From Verrucomicrobia bacterium IMCC26134 (GTDB lineage: Bacteria > Verrucomicrobiota > Verrucomicrobiia > Opitutales > Opitutaceae), in assembly GCA_000972765.1 (NCBI GenBank), contig CP011265.1, positions 2,031,501 to 2,095,500 of the forward strand: a stretch of DNA of 64,000 nucleotides, read 5' to 3'. Made by a program: the position numbers and the translations under genes. The number at the start of each line of letters is the position of its first letter. Position 1 is the first letter of the stretch. The notes beneath the pieces were generated by a model, which was not told the DNA's origin, did not search any database, and saw nothing but the letters and a program-made list of their open reading frames with translations. This document shows, piece by piece, positions 8,850 through 18,084 of the stretch.

Positions 8850-9761
8850 TTGGCCTCCCCCGCTTCCAATCCCGCCGCCCCCGTCGCCCCGCTCGCGGCT
8901 TTGCGCCGCCTGGAATGGCGCGTCCGCCACGCCGTGGAGACTTCCCTGGGAGGAGGCTACCGCTCCGCGTTCCGTGGTCGCGGCATGGAGTTCGATCAAG
9001 TCGTCCGCTACGCCTACGGCGACGATGTCCGCGATATTGACTGGAACGTCACCGCCCGTCTCGGCGAGCCCTACCGGAAAAAATACGTCGAAGAGCGCGA
9101 GGTCACCGTGCTCCTCGTCTTCGAGGATACTCCCTCCCTCCAGTTTGGCTCCGGCACCGTCACCCGCCGCGAGGCCCTGCTCGAACTCGCCGGTCTGCTC
9201 TGTCTGCTCGGTGCCGTAAACCGCGACCGCGTCGGCCTCGCCCACCTCCGCCCCGACGGACCTCCGCGTTTTTTCCCGCCCGTCCACGGTCGTGGTCCCA
9301 TCAACCACCTCGCCGCCCAACTCTTCGCCGCCGAGCCCCCGCCGCTTTCCGCTGATTCGTCGCCGGCATCCCACTTAAACCTGAGCGCGCTCAGCACGCT
9401 CACCCCTCGCCACAGCATCGTTGTCTGGCTCTCCGACCATCCCGCCCGAGTCGTGCCCGAAGGTTGGGCCGCCCTTGCCCGGCGTTTCACCCTGCTCGGC
9501 CTGCGCGTCGATGATCCGTGGGATCGCGACTACCCGGAGGACGCCGGCGATATCGCCGCATTTGACCCCCTTGCCGGTCAACTCGTCACTCTGCGCGGCG
9601 GCCATGCCGAGCGCCGGGCCCACGCCCGCTGGCGGGAAAAACGCGAAGCCTCTTTCGCCGCCCACTTCCCCGACGTCTACTCCCGCCACGTCGTCGGCAC
9701 CGACGAAAACCGTCTCGACTCCCTGGTGCGCTTCTTCCGCCGCCGCGAAGCCGCCCGCTGA
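8850..9761 (+). CDS. DUF58 domain-containing protein
   Basis: About 303 residues. No ATG is available near the front. TTG at 8850 (MASPASNPAAP) or TTG at 8835 are the candidate starts, and I take 8850. The family motif is clear in LEWRVRHAVETSLGGGYRS, RGRGMEFDQVVRYAYGDDVRDIDWNVTARLG and REVTVLLVFEDTPSLQFG, the last being a degenerate VWA-like strand. DUF58 proteins are routinely encoded directly after MoxR and before BatA. It is probably a cytoplasmic or membrane-associated partner of the ATPase. The gap to the MoxR stop is about 24 bases. Confidence 0.9.
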   Translation: MASPASNPAAPVAPLAALRRLEWRVRHAVETSLGGGYRSAFRGRGMEFDQVVRYAYGDDVRDIDWNVTARLGEPYRKKYVEEREVTVLLVFEDTPSLQFGSGTVTRREALLELAGLLCLLGAVNRDRVGLAHLRPDGPPRFFPPVHGRGPINHLAAQLFAAEPPPLSADSSPASHLNLSALSTLTPRHSIVVWLSDHPARVVPEGWAALARRFTLLGLRVDDPWDRDYPEDAGDIAAFDPLAGQLVTLRGGHAERRAHARWREKREASFAAHFPDVYSRHVVGTDENRLDSLVRFFRRREAAR

Positions 9762-9777
9762 ACCGCCGCCACTCCCC

Positions 9778-10824
9778 GTGCCTTTGATCGCGTCATTCCT
9801 TTCCCCTCTCTCCCTCGGCCAATACCAGCTCGCAGCACCACTCTGGCTGCTCGGGCCGCTGCTCCTCCTGCCCGTCTGGCTCCTGCGCCGCAGACTGCCC
9901 GTATCCGTGCTCGTCATACCCGCCGCCGCAGCCTGGTCCTCCGGCCGAAGCCTCTCCGCCCGCCGCTGGCCCTGGCTGCTCGCCGCCTTTGCCCTGGTGC
10001 TGGTCGCGATCTCACTCGCACGCCCCCAACGCATCGATGACCGCCGCGTCATCCGGGGCGAGGGCTACGATCTGGTCCTCGCACTCGACCTTTCCACCTC
10101 CATGCTCGCCGAGGACGGGATCCGCGACGGCCGACAGGTGAACCGTCTCGAAGCCCTCACCCCTGTCATTGAGGCCTTCATCCGCCAGCGTCCGGCCGAC
10201 CGTATTGGTCTCATCGTTTTTTCCGGCCGCGCCTACACCCTCGCACCGCTCACCCACGACCATGCCTGGCTCGGCCGCCAGCTCGCCCGTCTCCGCATCG
10301 GTCTCATCGAGGACGGCACTGCCATCGGCGACGGTCTCGGCCTTGCCCTTACCCGACTGACTCAGGCCATCCGCGACACTCCTTCCGACGCCCCTCGCGC
10401 AGGAGCCTTCGCGATCCTCCTGACCGATGGCGCCAACAACCGGGGTCAGCTCACCCCCGTTCAGGCCACCTCGATCGCCAAAGCCAAAAAAATTCCTGTC
10501 TACACCATCGGCGTCGGTCGTGACGGCATCGTCCCCTACCCCACCTTCAACGAGACAGGCCAGCGCATCGGCACCGGGCGCATGATGTCCGACCTCGACG
10601 AATCCGAACTCCGCCGCATTGCCTCCGACACCGGCGGTCTCTACTTCCGAGCCGACGATCCCGACGCCACCGAGAACGCCTTCCGCGCGATCGACCGCAC
10701 CCAGAAGGTCACCTACGACGCCCGATCCCAGTTGCTCACCACCGAGCTCTACTTCTGGCCCGCCTCCCTGGCCTGTGTCTGCCTCTTCCTCGCCACCCTG
10801 CCCCGGTTGCGCCGCACCTCGTAA
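9778..10824 (+). CDS. batA: BatA-like VWA domain membrane protein
   Basis: A 348-residue protein starting at GTG 9778, directly after DUF58; a longer frame to 9421 would overlap that gene. Two N-terminal hydrophobic segments (APLWLLGPLLLLPVWLL and WPWLLAAFALVLVAISLA) precede a VWA domain with the MIDAS metal motif DLSTSMLAED (around residue 106) and later LLTDGANNRG. A last membrane segment lies in FWPASLACVCLFLATL. This is the BatA order: membrane anchor, periplasmic VWA domain, C-terminal anchor. Bat proteins were named for aerotolerance in Bacteroides. Their biochemical job is not settled, and a MoxR-driven envelope function is the usual inference. Confidence 0.88.
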   Translation: MPLIASFLSPLSLGQYQLAAPLWLLGPLLLLPVWLLRRRLPVSVLVIPAAAAWSSGRSLSARRWPWLLAAFALVLVAISLARPQRIDDRRVIRGEGYDLVLALDLSTSMLAEDGIRDGRQVNRLEALTPVIEAFIRQRPADRIGLIVFSGRAYTLAPLTHDHAWLGRQLARLRIGLIEDGTAIGDGLGLALTRLTQAIRDTPSDAPRAGAFAILLTDGANNRGQLTPVQATSIAKAKKIPVYTIGVGRDGIVPYPTFNETGQRIGTGRMMSDLDESELRRIASDTGGLYFRADDPDATENAFRAIDRTQKVTYDARSQLLTTELYFWPASLACVCLFLATLPRLRRTS

Positions 10825-10863
10825 TCTTCCTCCTTAAACCAGCGCCTATTCCCGCGCCCTTCC

Positions 10864-12870
10864 GTGACCTTCGCCCAACCTCAACTTTTCTGGCTCCTCC
10901 TCCTGCCCGCCGCGCTGCTCTTCGCCGCGCTCCGCAAAGCGCGCACCACCACCAGCTCGGCCCGGCCCAACATCCCGCGCGTCCTCCTCCATGGCTCGAC
11001 CGGTCCACGTCCCCGTGCCTCGTCCCTCCGCACCGCGCGTCCCGTTGCCCTCTGCCTCGGGTTGGCCGCCGCCATCTTGGGATTGGCCCGTCCCCAAGGC
11101 GCCACCCTGCCCTCTCTGGCCAAAACCAACGCCCGAGAGGTCCTCGTCGCCGTGGACGTATCCCGCTCAATGCTGGCCGACGACCTCAAGCCCGACCGCC
11201 TTTCCCGTGCCCGCCTGCTCATCCGCGCCTTGCTGGACGAACTCAAGGGCGAACGCATCGGCCTCCTGCCCTTCGCCGGCACCGCCTTCCTGCAAAGCCC
11301 GCTCAGCGCCGATTACGAGATTTTCCGCACCTTTCTCGACGAACTCGGTCCTGACATGATTCCCGCCGGCGGCTCCGATTTCGCGGCCCTGCTGACCACC
11401 GCCTCCGATGCGTTTTCCTCCGGTGATGCCGATCGCTTCCTCATCGTCCTCAGTGACGGTGAAGCGCAAAACGACTCCTGGCGCGCCCCCGCTGAGACCC
11501 TGTCTAAACGCGGAGTGCGCGTCATTGCCCTCGGCCTTGGCACCACCGCAGGCGCCATGGTGCCCGACGGCAAGGGCGGCCTCGTCAAAGACGATCGCGG
11601 CGCCGCCGTGCTCTCCCGTCTCGACGCCACCACCCTCCGCGAACTCGCCCGCGTCACCGGAGGGGAATACCGCGACGCCACCGCCTTTGTCGATCTGCCC
11701 GCCCTCCTCCGGGCCACCATCGCCCAGGGGCGCGCCGGCCATTTCGAAGAGACCGACGCCACCCGTCGAGTCGAGTTGTTCGCCTGGTTCCTCGCCCCCG
11801 CCCTGCTCCTCCTCGCCTACGCTCTCTGGCTCGAGTTCCCCCCCGTCCCCTCCCCGCGAAAAACCCACCTCATCCCTTCCGCCTCCACGCCGCCTTTGCG
11901 CGCCACCGTTTCCTCCGCCGCCCGCGCCGCCATCTGGTTACTCATCCTTCAATCGACATTCGTCATTAGTCATTCGTCATTCGCGGCGACCACATCGGCT
12001 CCACCCGCCACGCCCGCGCCCGATCCTCTCGTCGCCCTCGTCGGCAAACTATCCTCGTCTTCGTCACTCGCCGCCTCCGACCTCGCCACCCTCGCCGAGC
12101 TCACCGCCTCGCGTGGCGAAGAAGCGCGCTCCTCAGGAAAACCCCTCCCCGACGGCGCCCTCCACGACGCCTTGGCCGCCGTCGAAAAAGGCCAGGTAGC
12201 CACCCCTTCCGCCGCCGACTGGCCCGCACTCCGCAAGCGTCTGGAAACACTCCTTGCCCCACCTCCCCAACCGCCCAAGCAGGACGACTCCAAATCCAAG
12301 GACTCACCCGACAAAAAGGACCAGTCCAAGGACCAATCAAAGGACGACTCGAAATCCGATCAGTCCGATAAATCCGACTCAGCGAAAGACTCTTCCACTT
12401 CCGACAACAATAAGTCCGGCAAGCCGTCCGACTCCTCTTCCTCAGATTCAAAACCATCTTCCTCGCCGGACGACTCCGGCAAAGCCGCACCCGACGCCAA
12501 AGATCCCCCTTCATCCTCCAAACCCTCCGAGGAAAAACCGCTCTCCGATCTCTCTTCACCGTCCAAAGACGACACCAAAAAACAACCCGAGAAAGACAGT
12601 AAGGCCGCCTCCGCAGCCGATTCCACCCCTCCCCCTGAACCTCCAACACCTGACGCCTCCTCGATGCAGCAAGCTGGCGGTGTCGCGACCGACGGAGCTT
12701 CACCGGACGCTGACCCCACCTCCGCCGACCCCGCCCTCGCCCTCCCGCGTCAACGTCTCGAAGGCGTCCGAGCCTCCGATTCCCCCGCCCGTCTTTACCA
12801 GCTTCTCAACAACGCCGAGACCCCGCCCGACGCCTCCCGTAAAAACGCCGTCCGCAAACACGATTGGTGA
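10864..12870 (+). CDS. BatB-like VWA protein fused to a low-complexity BatC-like tail
   Basis: A 668-residue protein starting with GTG at 10864. Residues about 1-325 form a BatB unit: a membrane segment (LFWLLLLPAALLFAAL), a VWA domain with the MIDAS motif VDVSRSMLADD (about 98-108) and a closing membrane helix (FLAPALLLLAYALWL). From about residue 360 a second hydrophobic stretch ending in FVISHSSFAA looks like a buried signal peptide. It is followed by about 280 residues dominated by Ser, Asp, Lys and Pro (for example PDKKDQSKDQSKDDSKS), a style seen in BatC proteins. The gene looks like a fusion of batB with a second exported protein gene. The tail is probably disordered and periplasmic. 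Confidence 0.8.
   Translation: MTFAQPQLFWLLLLPAALLFAALRKARTTTSSARPNIPRVLLHGSTGPRPRASSLRTARPVALCLGLAAAILGLARPQGATLPSLAKTNAREVLVAVDVSRSMLADDLKPDRLSRARLLIRALLDELKGERIGLLPFAGTAFLQSPLSADYEIFRTFLDELGPDMIPAGGSDFAALLTTASDAFSSGDADRFLIVLSDGEAQNDSWRAPAETLSKRGVRVIALGLGTTAGAMVPDGKGGLVKDDRGAAVLSRLDATTLRELARVTGGEYRDATAFVDLPALLRATIAQGRAGHFEETDATRRVELFAWFLAPALLLLAYALWLEFPPVPSPRKTHLIPSASTPPLRATVSSAARAAIWLLILQSTFVISHSSFAATTSAPPATPAPDPLVALVGKLSSSSSLAASDLATLAELTASRGEEARSSGKPLPDGALHDALAAVEKGQVATPSAADWPALRKRLETLLAPPPQPPKQDDSKSKDSPDKKDQSKDQSKDDSKSDQSDKSDSAKDSSTSDNNKSGKPSDSSSSDSKPSSSPDDSGKAAPDAKDPPSSSKPSEEKPLSDLSSPSKDDTKKQPEKDSKAASAADSTPPPEPPTPDASSMQQAGGVATDGASPDADPTSADPALALPRQRLEGVRASDSPARLYQLLNNAETPPDASRKNAVRKHDW
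11957..11983 (+). repeat. Short TCATT-rich repeat inside the batB/C fusion
   Basis: Copies of the unit (A/C)NTCATT occur head to tail here and encode FVISHSSF. The same unit recurs at 14766-14792 and 18085-18132. In this gene it sits at the junction between the VWA half and the acidic/basic tail. Confidence 0.45.
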
Positions 12871-12973
12871 TCCACACCGCCACTTTTCCAACGCAACTAA
12901 GTCATCCGTCCGCTCTCTTTTTTTAATCCCAAACTCTCGCCTCAACTGACGCCGCTCCCAAGTCGTCCACGCC

Positions 12974-15565
12974 ATGCTTCGCCTTCCGTTCCCTCCGCTC
13001 CGTCTCCTCGGCCTGCTCCTCTGCTTCGCCCTTCCCTCTTTTGCGCAGTCCGCCCGTTGGGAACCCTCCGGCGGCAGCCTCCCGCGCGATCAAGTCAGCC
13101 AGCTCGCCCTCGTCTTCGAAAACTGCGAGCCCTCCGCCCCCCCCTCCCTTCCCTCCACTCCCATGCTCGAGTTCGGCAACCCCGGCCGCTCCGAAAACAG
13201 TTCATTCAGTTTGAACCTCGGCTCCAAGGCCGTCAGCAACCGCACCATCACCTACACCTACCCCGTCCGCCCCCGCCAGCCCGACGGTGAGGTCCGCATT
13301 CCCGCCTTCACCATAAAGACCGACGCAGGCAACCTCACTGTGCCCGCCGCCGGCTATCGAATCGTTCCCGCCACCGTCGGCCAGACCGGACTGGGCCTCG
13401 ATCAAATCGTCAAAGCCCGATTCGTCCCGCCCAGCGACGCCGTCTGGGCGGGTGAGATTTTCCCTCTCCGCCACACTCTGGAAATCGACAGCTCGCGCGC
13501 CTACCAAGCCACCCCGAACCTGGAATGGAACTCCCCGCCTCTTACCCTTGAAGAGTGGTCTCAACCTAAAAAAGCGTCCACTCCGTCGCTAAATTACGAA
13601 ACCCGCACCACCCGCGCCCTCGCCGCACAAACAGGCAAAATCACCCTGCCTCCGGCATCCCTGCTCGTTGGCATAGCCACCGGCACCGACATCTTCGGCC
13701 GCCCCGTCGGAGATCGCTACAACATCTCGACTGCGCCCGTGACCTTGGACGTGCGCCCGCTCCCCTCGCCTGCGCCCGCCAACTTCTCCGGTGCTGTCGG
13801 CAAGTTCACCCTTGAGAGCAAAGCCGTCCCTGTCTCCGCCGCCGTCGGCGAGCCGATAACGTGGACGCTCACCCTTGCCGGCACCGGCAACTGGCCCGCC
13901 GTGACCCGCCTCCCGGCGCGCAGTCTCTCGCGCGATTTCCGCGTCATCACCCCTCGCGCACAAAAAACGCCCAAAGATAACTCCCTCTTCGACGCCGCCC
14001 TGGCCGAGGACCTTGTGCTCATCCCCACCAAGTCTGGCCCCGCCACGCTACCGGCCCTCACCCTGAGCATCTTCAACCCCGCCACCGGTGCATACGAAAA
14101 CCTGCGCACCGAACCCATCACCCTCACGATCACGCCTGCCGCCCCCGCCAACCCCGGAACCGCTCCTGCATTCTCCTCCAACGCATCCGCCTCTGCCGCC
14201 GCCGATCCGGCGGCAATCACCCCTCCCTCCCCGCCGCCCTTCACTCCGCTGCCCGGCGACCCGATCACATCCAAAACTTCGACCAACCCGCCCGCCCCTC
14301 TCACCCCGCGCGCCGTCCTGTTGGGAACTTTGTCGATGATACTCCTGCCGCTTGGCTGGTGGCTCACGCTCGCCGCCCGCCGCGCCCGCCGCCTCGACCC
14401 GCTCCTCCCGCGCCGCCAGGCCCACACCCGTCTCGCCGCGCTTACGACCGAGATCGAGTTATGCATCACCTCGCCTGAAACGCTCCCAAGCCTTCTCCTC
14501 GCCTGGCAAAACGAACTCCGCACCCTTTTGGCTCTGCCCGCCACACCCTGCTCACGCGATCTGCCGGACGCCATCTGGTCCGCCCTATGGATAGAGACCG
14601 AGCGCGTGCTCTACCGACCCGCCACCGCCCTCTCCACCGAATGGCCAGCCCAAGTCCGCGACGCCCTCTCCCGCGCCACGCCAAAACCCTTCAGTGCGCT
14701 CGCCCTCTTCCGCCCCGCCCACCTCTTCGTGCGCACCGCCCTTTGGTTCATCGTGCTCCACTCGGTCTTCGTTGTGAGTCATTCTTCATTCGCAGCGCCC
14801 GTCGCCTCGACGCCTGCGGCATCCTACGCCGCCGGTGACTTCGCCACCTCCACCAAACTCTGGCGCGATCAACTCTCCGCCGCGCCAGGCGATTGGACGC
14901 TGCACTACAACCTCGCCCTTTGCCTCTCCCAGCAAAACGCCTGGGACGAGGCTGCCGCGCACGCCTCTCTAGCCGCCCTCTACGCCCCGCAGTCCGATGC
15001 CCCGCGCCGCCTGCTCGCCCTCGCCCTCCCGCACGCCACCTACCGCGCCCCCTTCACCGCCCTCTTCCCCGCGCCGCGCCCCTCCGCAGGCGCTGTTCTT
15101 AAAAATCCCTCGGCGATCGTCGGTCTGCTCGCCCCCCGCACCTGGCAGCTTCTCTTGGTTTTTTCCTCACTAATCGCCGCCCTTGCCCTTTGCGCCCGAC
15201 TCGCCGCCGCCTATGGCAACGCCCCGCGTCTGCTCCGCCCGCTCGGCAACGGCAGCCTCCTGCTCGCAGTCGTCACCCTCGCCATCGCCCTGCTCGCCCT
15301 TCGCGTTTACGCGCCGGTATTGCCGCGCGACACCGTGCTGGTCTGGCAAACAACCACGCTTCGCTCCGTGCCCACCGACGCGGGCGAACCGCAGAAAACC
15401 ACCACCCTCACCGCTGGAACCTTGGCCCGCACTGACAAGACCTTCCTTGGCTGGCGCCGCCTAATACTTGACGAGGGCACCACTGGCTGGACCCGCTCCA
15501 CCACGCTCCTCCCTCTCTGGCCCGCCGCCCCCGCCGCCAGTCCCAAACCAGCCGCTTCCGGTTAA
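12974..15565 (+). CDS. BatD-like protein fused to a TPR/SH3 BatE-like half
   Basis: An 863-residue protein with an N-terminal signal peptide (LLGLLLCFALPSFAQSA). The first ~430 residues are BatD-like Ig-type beta domains (RWEPSGGSLPRDQVSQLALV, FTLESKAVPVSAAVGEPITW), followed by a membrane helix (AVLLGTLSMILLPLGWWLTL). Around residue 590 comes a second signal-like stretch (LWFIVLHSVFVVSHSSFAA), then a TPR-like pair (YAAGDFATSTKLWRDQL, WTLHYNLALCLSQQNAWDEA), two membrane helices and a C-terminal SH3-like domain ending in GTTGWTRSTTLLPLW. This is the BatD plus BatE arrangement in one chain. It closes the MoxR/Bat operon, about 100 bases after the batB/C gene. Confidence 0.8.
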   Translation: MLRLPFPPLRLLGLLLCFALPSFAQSARWEPSGGSLPRDQVSQLALVFENCEPSAPPSLPSTPMLEFGNPGRSENSSFSLNLGSKAVSNRTITYTYPVRPRQPDGEVRIPAFTIKTDAGNLTVPAAGYRIVPATVGQTGLGLDQIVKARFVPPSDAVWAGEIFPLRHTLEIDSSRAYQATPNLEWNSPPLTLEEWSQPKKASTPSLNYETRTTRALAAQTGKITLPPASLLVGIATGTDIFGRPVGDRYNISTAPVTLDVRPLPSPAPANFSGAVGKFTLESKAVPVSAAVGEPITWTLTLAGTGNWPAVTRLPARSLSRDFRVITPRAQKTPKDNSLFDAALAEDLVLIPTKSGPATLPALTLSIFNPATGAYENLRTEPITLTITPAAPANPGTAPAFSSNASASAAADPAAITPPSPPPFTPLPGDPITSKTSTNPPAPLTPRAVLLGTLSMILLPLGWWLTLAARRARRLDPLLPRRQAHTRLAALTTEIELCITSPETLPSLLLAWQNELRTLLALPATPCSRDLPDAIWSALWIETERVLYRPATALSTEWPAQVRDALSRATPKPFSALALFRPAHLFVRTALWFIVLHSVFVVSHSSFAAPVASTPAASYAAGDFATSTKLWRDQLSAAPGDWTLHYNLALCLSQQNAWDEAAAHASLAALYAPQSDAPRRLLALALPHATYRAPFTALFPAPRPSAGAVLKNPSAIVGLLAPRTWQLLLVFSSLIAALALCARLAAAYGNAPRLLRPLGNGSLLLAVVTLAIALLALRVYAPVLPRDTVLVWQTTTLRSVPTDAGEPQKTTTLTAGTLARTDKTFLGWRRLILDEGTTGWTRSTTLLPLWPAAPAASPKPAASG
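14766..14792 (+). repeat. Short TCATT-rich repeat inside the batD/E fusion
   Basis: This copy encodes FVVSHSSF, nearly the same peptide as at 11957-11983, and again lies exactly where two Bat-type halves join. Confidence 0.4.
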
Positions 15566-15799
15566 TTCTTCGCCTTACCCGCTATCGATCGTTGTTCCGT
15601 GATCGGACAGGTCCACGATGCGTGCCTTTACGTAGCGTCTGCGAATGTCGTCCAGATTGAGCTGCCCGCCCCGCGTGCCAAACCGCAGCGGACAATAGGT
15701 TGGCAGTGGGGTTTTACACGTGTGCAAGACCGTAGAGGGAGCCCCGCAGCTTGTTGTTTTTCAGCGACGACCGGGCATTTACTAGATAGGCTCACAACC
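15566..15799. other. Intergenic region between batD/E and the lipocalin gene
   Basis: No convincing gene, RNA or terminator was seen in these 234 bases. An in-frame upstream extension of the lipocalin reading frame crosses it but lacks any signal sequence logic. Confidence 0.5.
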
Positions 15800-16336
15800 A
15801 TGAATTCCTTGCAGCGCTTTCTCCCCCTTGTTTTGCCGTTCCTGTTTTTCGGCTGTGCGTCCGCACCCAAGGCCACGTTGTTGCGCACCGTCGATTATGT
15901 GGATATGGATCGCTACCTCGGACGCTGGTATGTCATCGCGAACATCCCCTACTTTCTGGAGAAGGGAAAAGTCGCAAGCTACGATACCTACGCGCGAAGG
16001 CCCGACGGCACGCTCGTCAATAACTTCACCTTTCGCAAAGGCAGCCTCGAAGCGCCCGAGAACACCTGGCACGGTTCGGCACGGGTGGTGAATACCGAAA
16101 CCAATGCCGAGTGGAAAGTCAGCTTCCTCTGGCCATTCACCTCGACCTACCTCGTGCTCGAACTAGACCCAGACTACCGCTGGGTCGTCGTAGGCACGCC
16201 GGGTCGCGGACTGCTTTGGATACTCTCCCGTGAACGTCAGCTACCCGTTACGACCTACGCCGCCATTCTGGAGCGCATTCGAGTCCAAGGCTACGACCCG
16301 GCTCGTCTCGCCAAAGTCCCGCAGCCCATCGATTAG
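15800..16336 (+). CDS. Lipocalin-family outer-membrane lipoprotein (Blc-like)
   Basis: A 178-residue protein starting at ATG 15800. The N-terminus is a lipoprotein signal (LPLVLPFLFFGCASAP) with the lipobox cysteine at about residue 18. The lipocalin signature is MDRYLGRWYVIANIPYFLEK, and the family pattern continues through FLWPFTSTYLVLELD and VVVGTPGRGLLWILSR. Bacterial lipocalins of this type bind fatty acids or lysophospholipids and are lipid-anchored. A frame start 67 codons upstream exists but would bury the lipoprotein signal, so it is rejected. The gene stands alone between the Bat operon and a phospholipase D-family gene, and a joint role in membrane lipid upkeep is only a suggestion. 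Confidence 0.88.
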   Translation: MNSLQRFLPLVLPFLFFGCASAPKATLLRTVDYVDMDRYLGRWYVIANIPYFLEKGKVASYDTYARRPDGTLVNNFTFRKGSLEAPENTWHGSARVVNTETNAEWKVSFLWPFTSTYLVLELDPDYRWVVVGTPGRGLLWILSRERQLPVTTYAAILERIRVQGYDPARLAKVPQPID

Positions 16337-16495
16337 GTATTCCGGTAAAAAGCTACTTCCAACCGGGATCATACGGATTTCTGCCTGATACCGAAATCTT
16401 CCCCGTGAACTTCAAGTTCGGCTCGACGCTAGTCACGTTATCAGAAGACAGGCGCCACAACGCAGATAGTATTCGCTTCTCCGTGACAAAAGTCC

Positions 16496-17683
16496 TTGTT
16501 TCCGTTCTTCCGCTCCGTGTCCCCTTCGTCCGCCAAGCATCAGGATAAATCGGTCGCCGCCGGCGCCGTCAGCTGGCTTGCCAATGGCACCGTCGCCTAC
16601 CGGCGCATGCTCGCGTTGATCGACGCGGCGAGCACCTCGATTCGCTGCGAAACCTACATCTGGGGCGATGACGCGGTCGGCACCCGGTTTCGTGCGGCGC
16701 TGACGCGTGCGGCGCTCCGAGGGGTGCGCGTGCACGTCCTTGTCGATGGCGCCGGATCCTCGGCCCTGCCCGCCGGCTACTGGCACCCGCTCCACGCCGC
16801 CGGCGGAATCGTGAACGTTTTCAATCCGCTTACGTTTCGGCATTTCTCACTCCGCAACCATCGCAAGCTCCTGCTTGTGGACGACGCATTCGCCATCACC
16901 GGCGGCTTCAACATTGCCTCCGATTACGACGGCGACGGCATCGTGGAGGGCTGGCGCGATTTCGGATTGGAGCTGAGCGATCCAGTCGCGCTAAGCCAGT
17001 TCGCCGCCTCGTTCGACAGTCTCTTTGCCGATCACCAGATCCGCTACTGGCTATTGCGCCACCTCCACCGCCGGTCGCTCCGCCGCCCTTTTTTCTATCA
17101 GCAACCCGGCCCCGTTCTTTTCAGTGGTCCACGCTTGGTTCGCAACCAGTTCAGCCGGCAACTGCTGGCCACACTGCGTCATGCCCGGCACGTGCGAATC
17201 ACCTCCGCTTACTTTGTGCCCGGCTTCCGCCTGCGGCGGGCCCTGCGCGGTGTCGCCCTTCGCGGAGGCACCGTCGAGTTACTCCTCGCCGGAAAGTCGG
17301 ATGTTCCCCTCGCCCAACATGCCGCCCGCTCGCTCTATGGCTCATTGCTCGATGTCGGCGTGCGCATCTGGGAATACCAGCCGCAGATCCTTCACGCTAA
17401 ACTCGCGCTCATCGATGACTCCGTGTTCATCGGCTCCGCCAACCTCGACGCTCGCTCGCGCTCCATCAACTACGAGCTCACCGTCCACATCCACGACACA
17501 GGCCTCGCCGCGATAGCCGGCACCGCCTTCACGGCCGACCTCCAACATTCCAAGGCAATCACGTATGACGATTGGAAAAAATCCAGCACTTGGTTCGCAC
17601 GCCTCCGCGGCGCCTGGGCTCGATTCCTGATCACCCAGGTCGATCCCTGGGTCGCCCGCCGGCAAATGCGCGACATTTCCTGA
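16496..17683 (+). CDS. Phospholipase D-family protein, cardiolipin synthase B-like
   Basis: A 395-residue protein with two HKD motifs: HRKLLLVDD starting at H122 and HAKLALIDD starting at H300, each followed by the expected GGFN and GSANLDARS. Paired HKD motifs form one active site that transfers phosphatidyl groups. There are no long N-terminal membrane helices, which favours the ClsB/YbhO type over ClsA. The frame begins with TTG at 16496; GTG seven codons later is an alternative, and no ATG is available nearby. It probably makes cardiolipin or a related phospholipid at the inner membrane. Confidence 0.83.
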   Translation: MFPFFRSVSPSSAKHQDKSVAAGAVSWLANGTVAYRRMLALIDAASTSIRCETYIWGDDAVGTRFRAALTRAALRGVRVHVLVDGAGSSALPAGYWHPLHAAGGIVNVFNPLTFRHFSLRNHRKLLLVDDAFAITGGFNIASDYDGDGIVEGWRDFGLELSDPVALSQFAASFDSLFADHQIRYWLLRHLHRRSLRRPFFYQQPGPVLFSGPRLVRNQFSRQLLATLRHARHVRITSAYFVPGFRLRRALRGVALRGGTVELLLAGKSDVPLAQHAARSLYGSLLDVGVRIWEYQPQILHAKLALIDDSVFIGSANLDARSRSINYELTVHIHDTGLAAIAGTAFTADLQHSKAITYDDWKKSSTWFARLRGAWARFLITQVDPWVARRQMRDIS

Positions 17684-17755
17684 CTCCGCTGAGAGTCTTA
17701 TCCGCCTGTGAATCTCAGCACCAACTAAAGGTCGCCAACCCCGCGTGCTTCGCGT

Positions 17756-18049
17756 CTGCTGCGGTCTATCATCACTCCTCTCGACATCCCTCTTTGCGCC
17801 GGCTGTGGCCTTTGTTGTCATCTGGTAGTTGAACTCCGCCCCGGCGATTCCGTGCCCGAGGAACTCACGGTTGAACGCGAAGGTCACCTCTGCATGGACC
17901 AGCGTGGCGACGGCGCCTGCGTCGGACTCGACCCCGACTCAAGGCTCTGCACCCTCTACGAAACCCGTCCTCAGACCTGCCGCGATTTCAACCGTGGCGA
18001 AGCCCTATGCCTTAAAATCCTGGGCTTCCCCGCAACAACAAGCGCCTAG
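17756..18049 (+). CDS. YkgJ-family Cys-cluster (zinc/iron-chelating) protein
   Basis: A small protein of up to about 97 residues with the motif PLCAGCGLCCHLVVEL and the later cysteines of LCMDQ, ACVGLD, LCTLYETRPQTCRDF and LCLKI. This is the CxxCGxCC...C pattern of the YkgJ family, thought to bind zinc or an Fe-S cluster. The first canonical start in this frame is GTG 17852, which lies after the key CxxCGxCC cluster. Between the upstream stop (17726) and 17852 there is no ATG, GTG or TTG. CTG at 17756 or 17759, or ATC at 17768, are the only near-cognate options, and I place the start at 17756 provisionally. A sequencing or assembly slip upstream could also explain this. Confidence 0.65.
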   Translation: MLRSIITPLDIPLCAGCGLCCHLVVELRPGDSVPEELTVEREGHLCMDQRGDGACVGLDPDSRLCTLYETRPQTCRDFNRGEALCLKILGFPATTSA

Positions 18050-18084
18050 CCTCCGGCCCGCCACCACACCCGCTTCCCTCTGCG

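Noticed and set aside
15599-15799. Upstream in-frame extension of the lipocalin gene
   Set aside because: It would place about 67 residues before a clear lipoprotein signal peptide.
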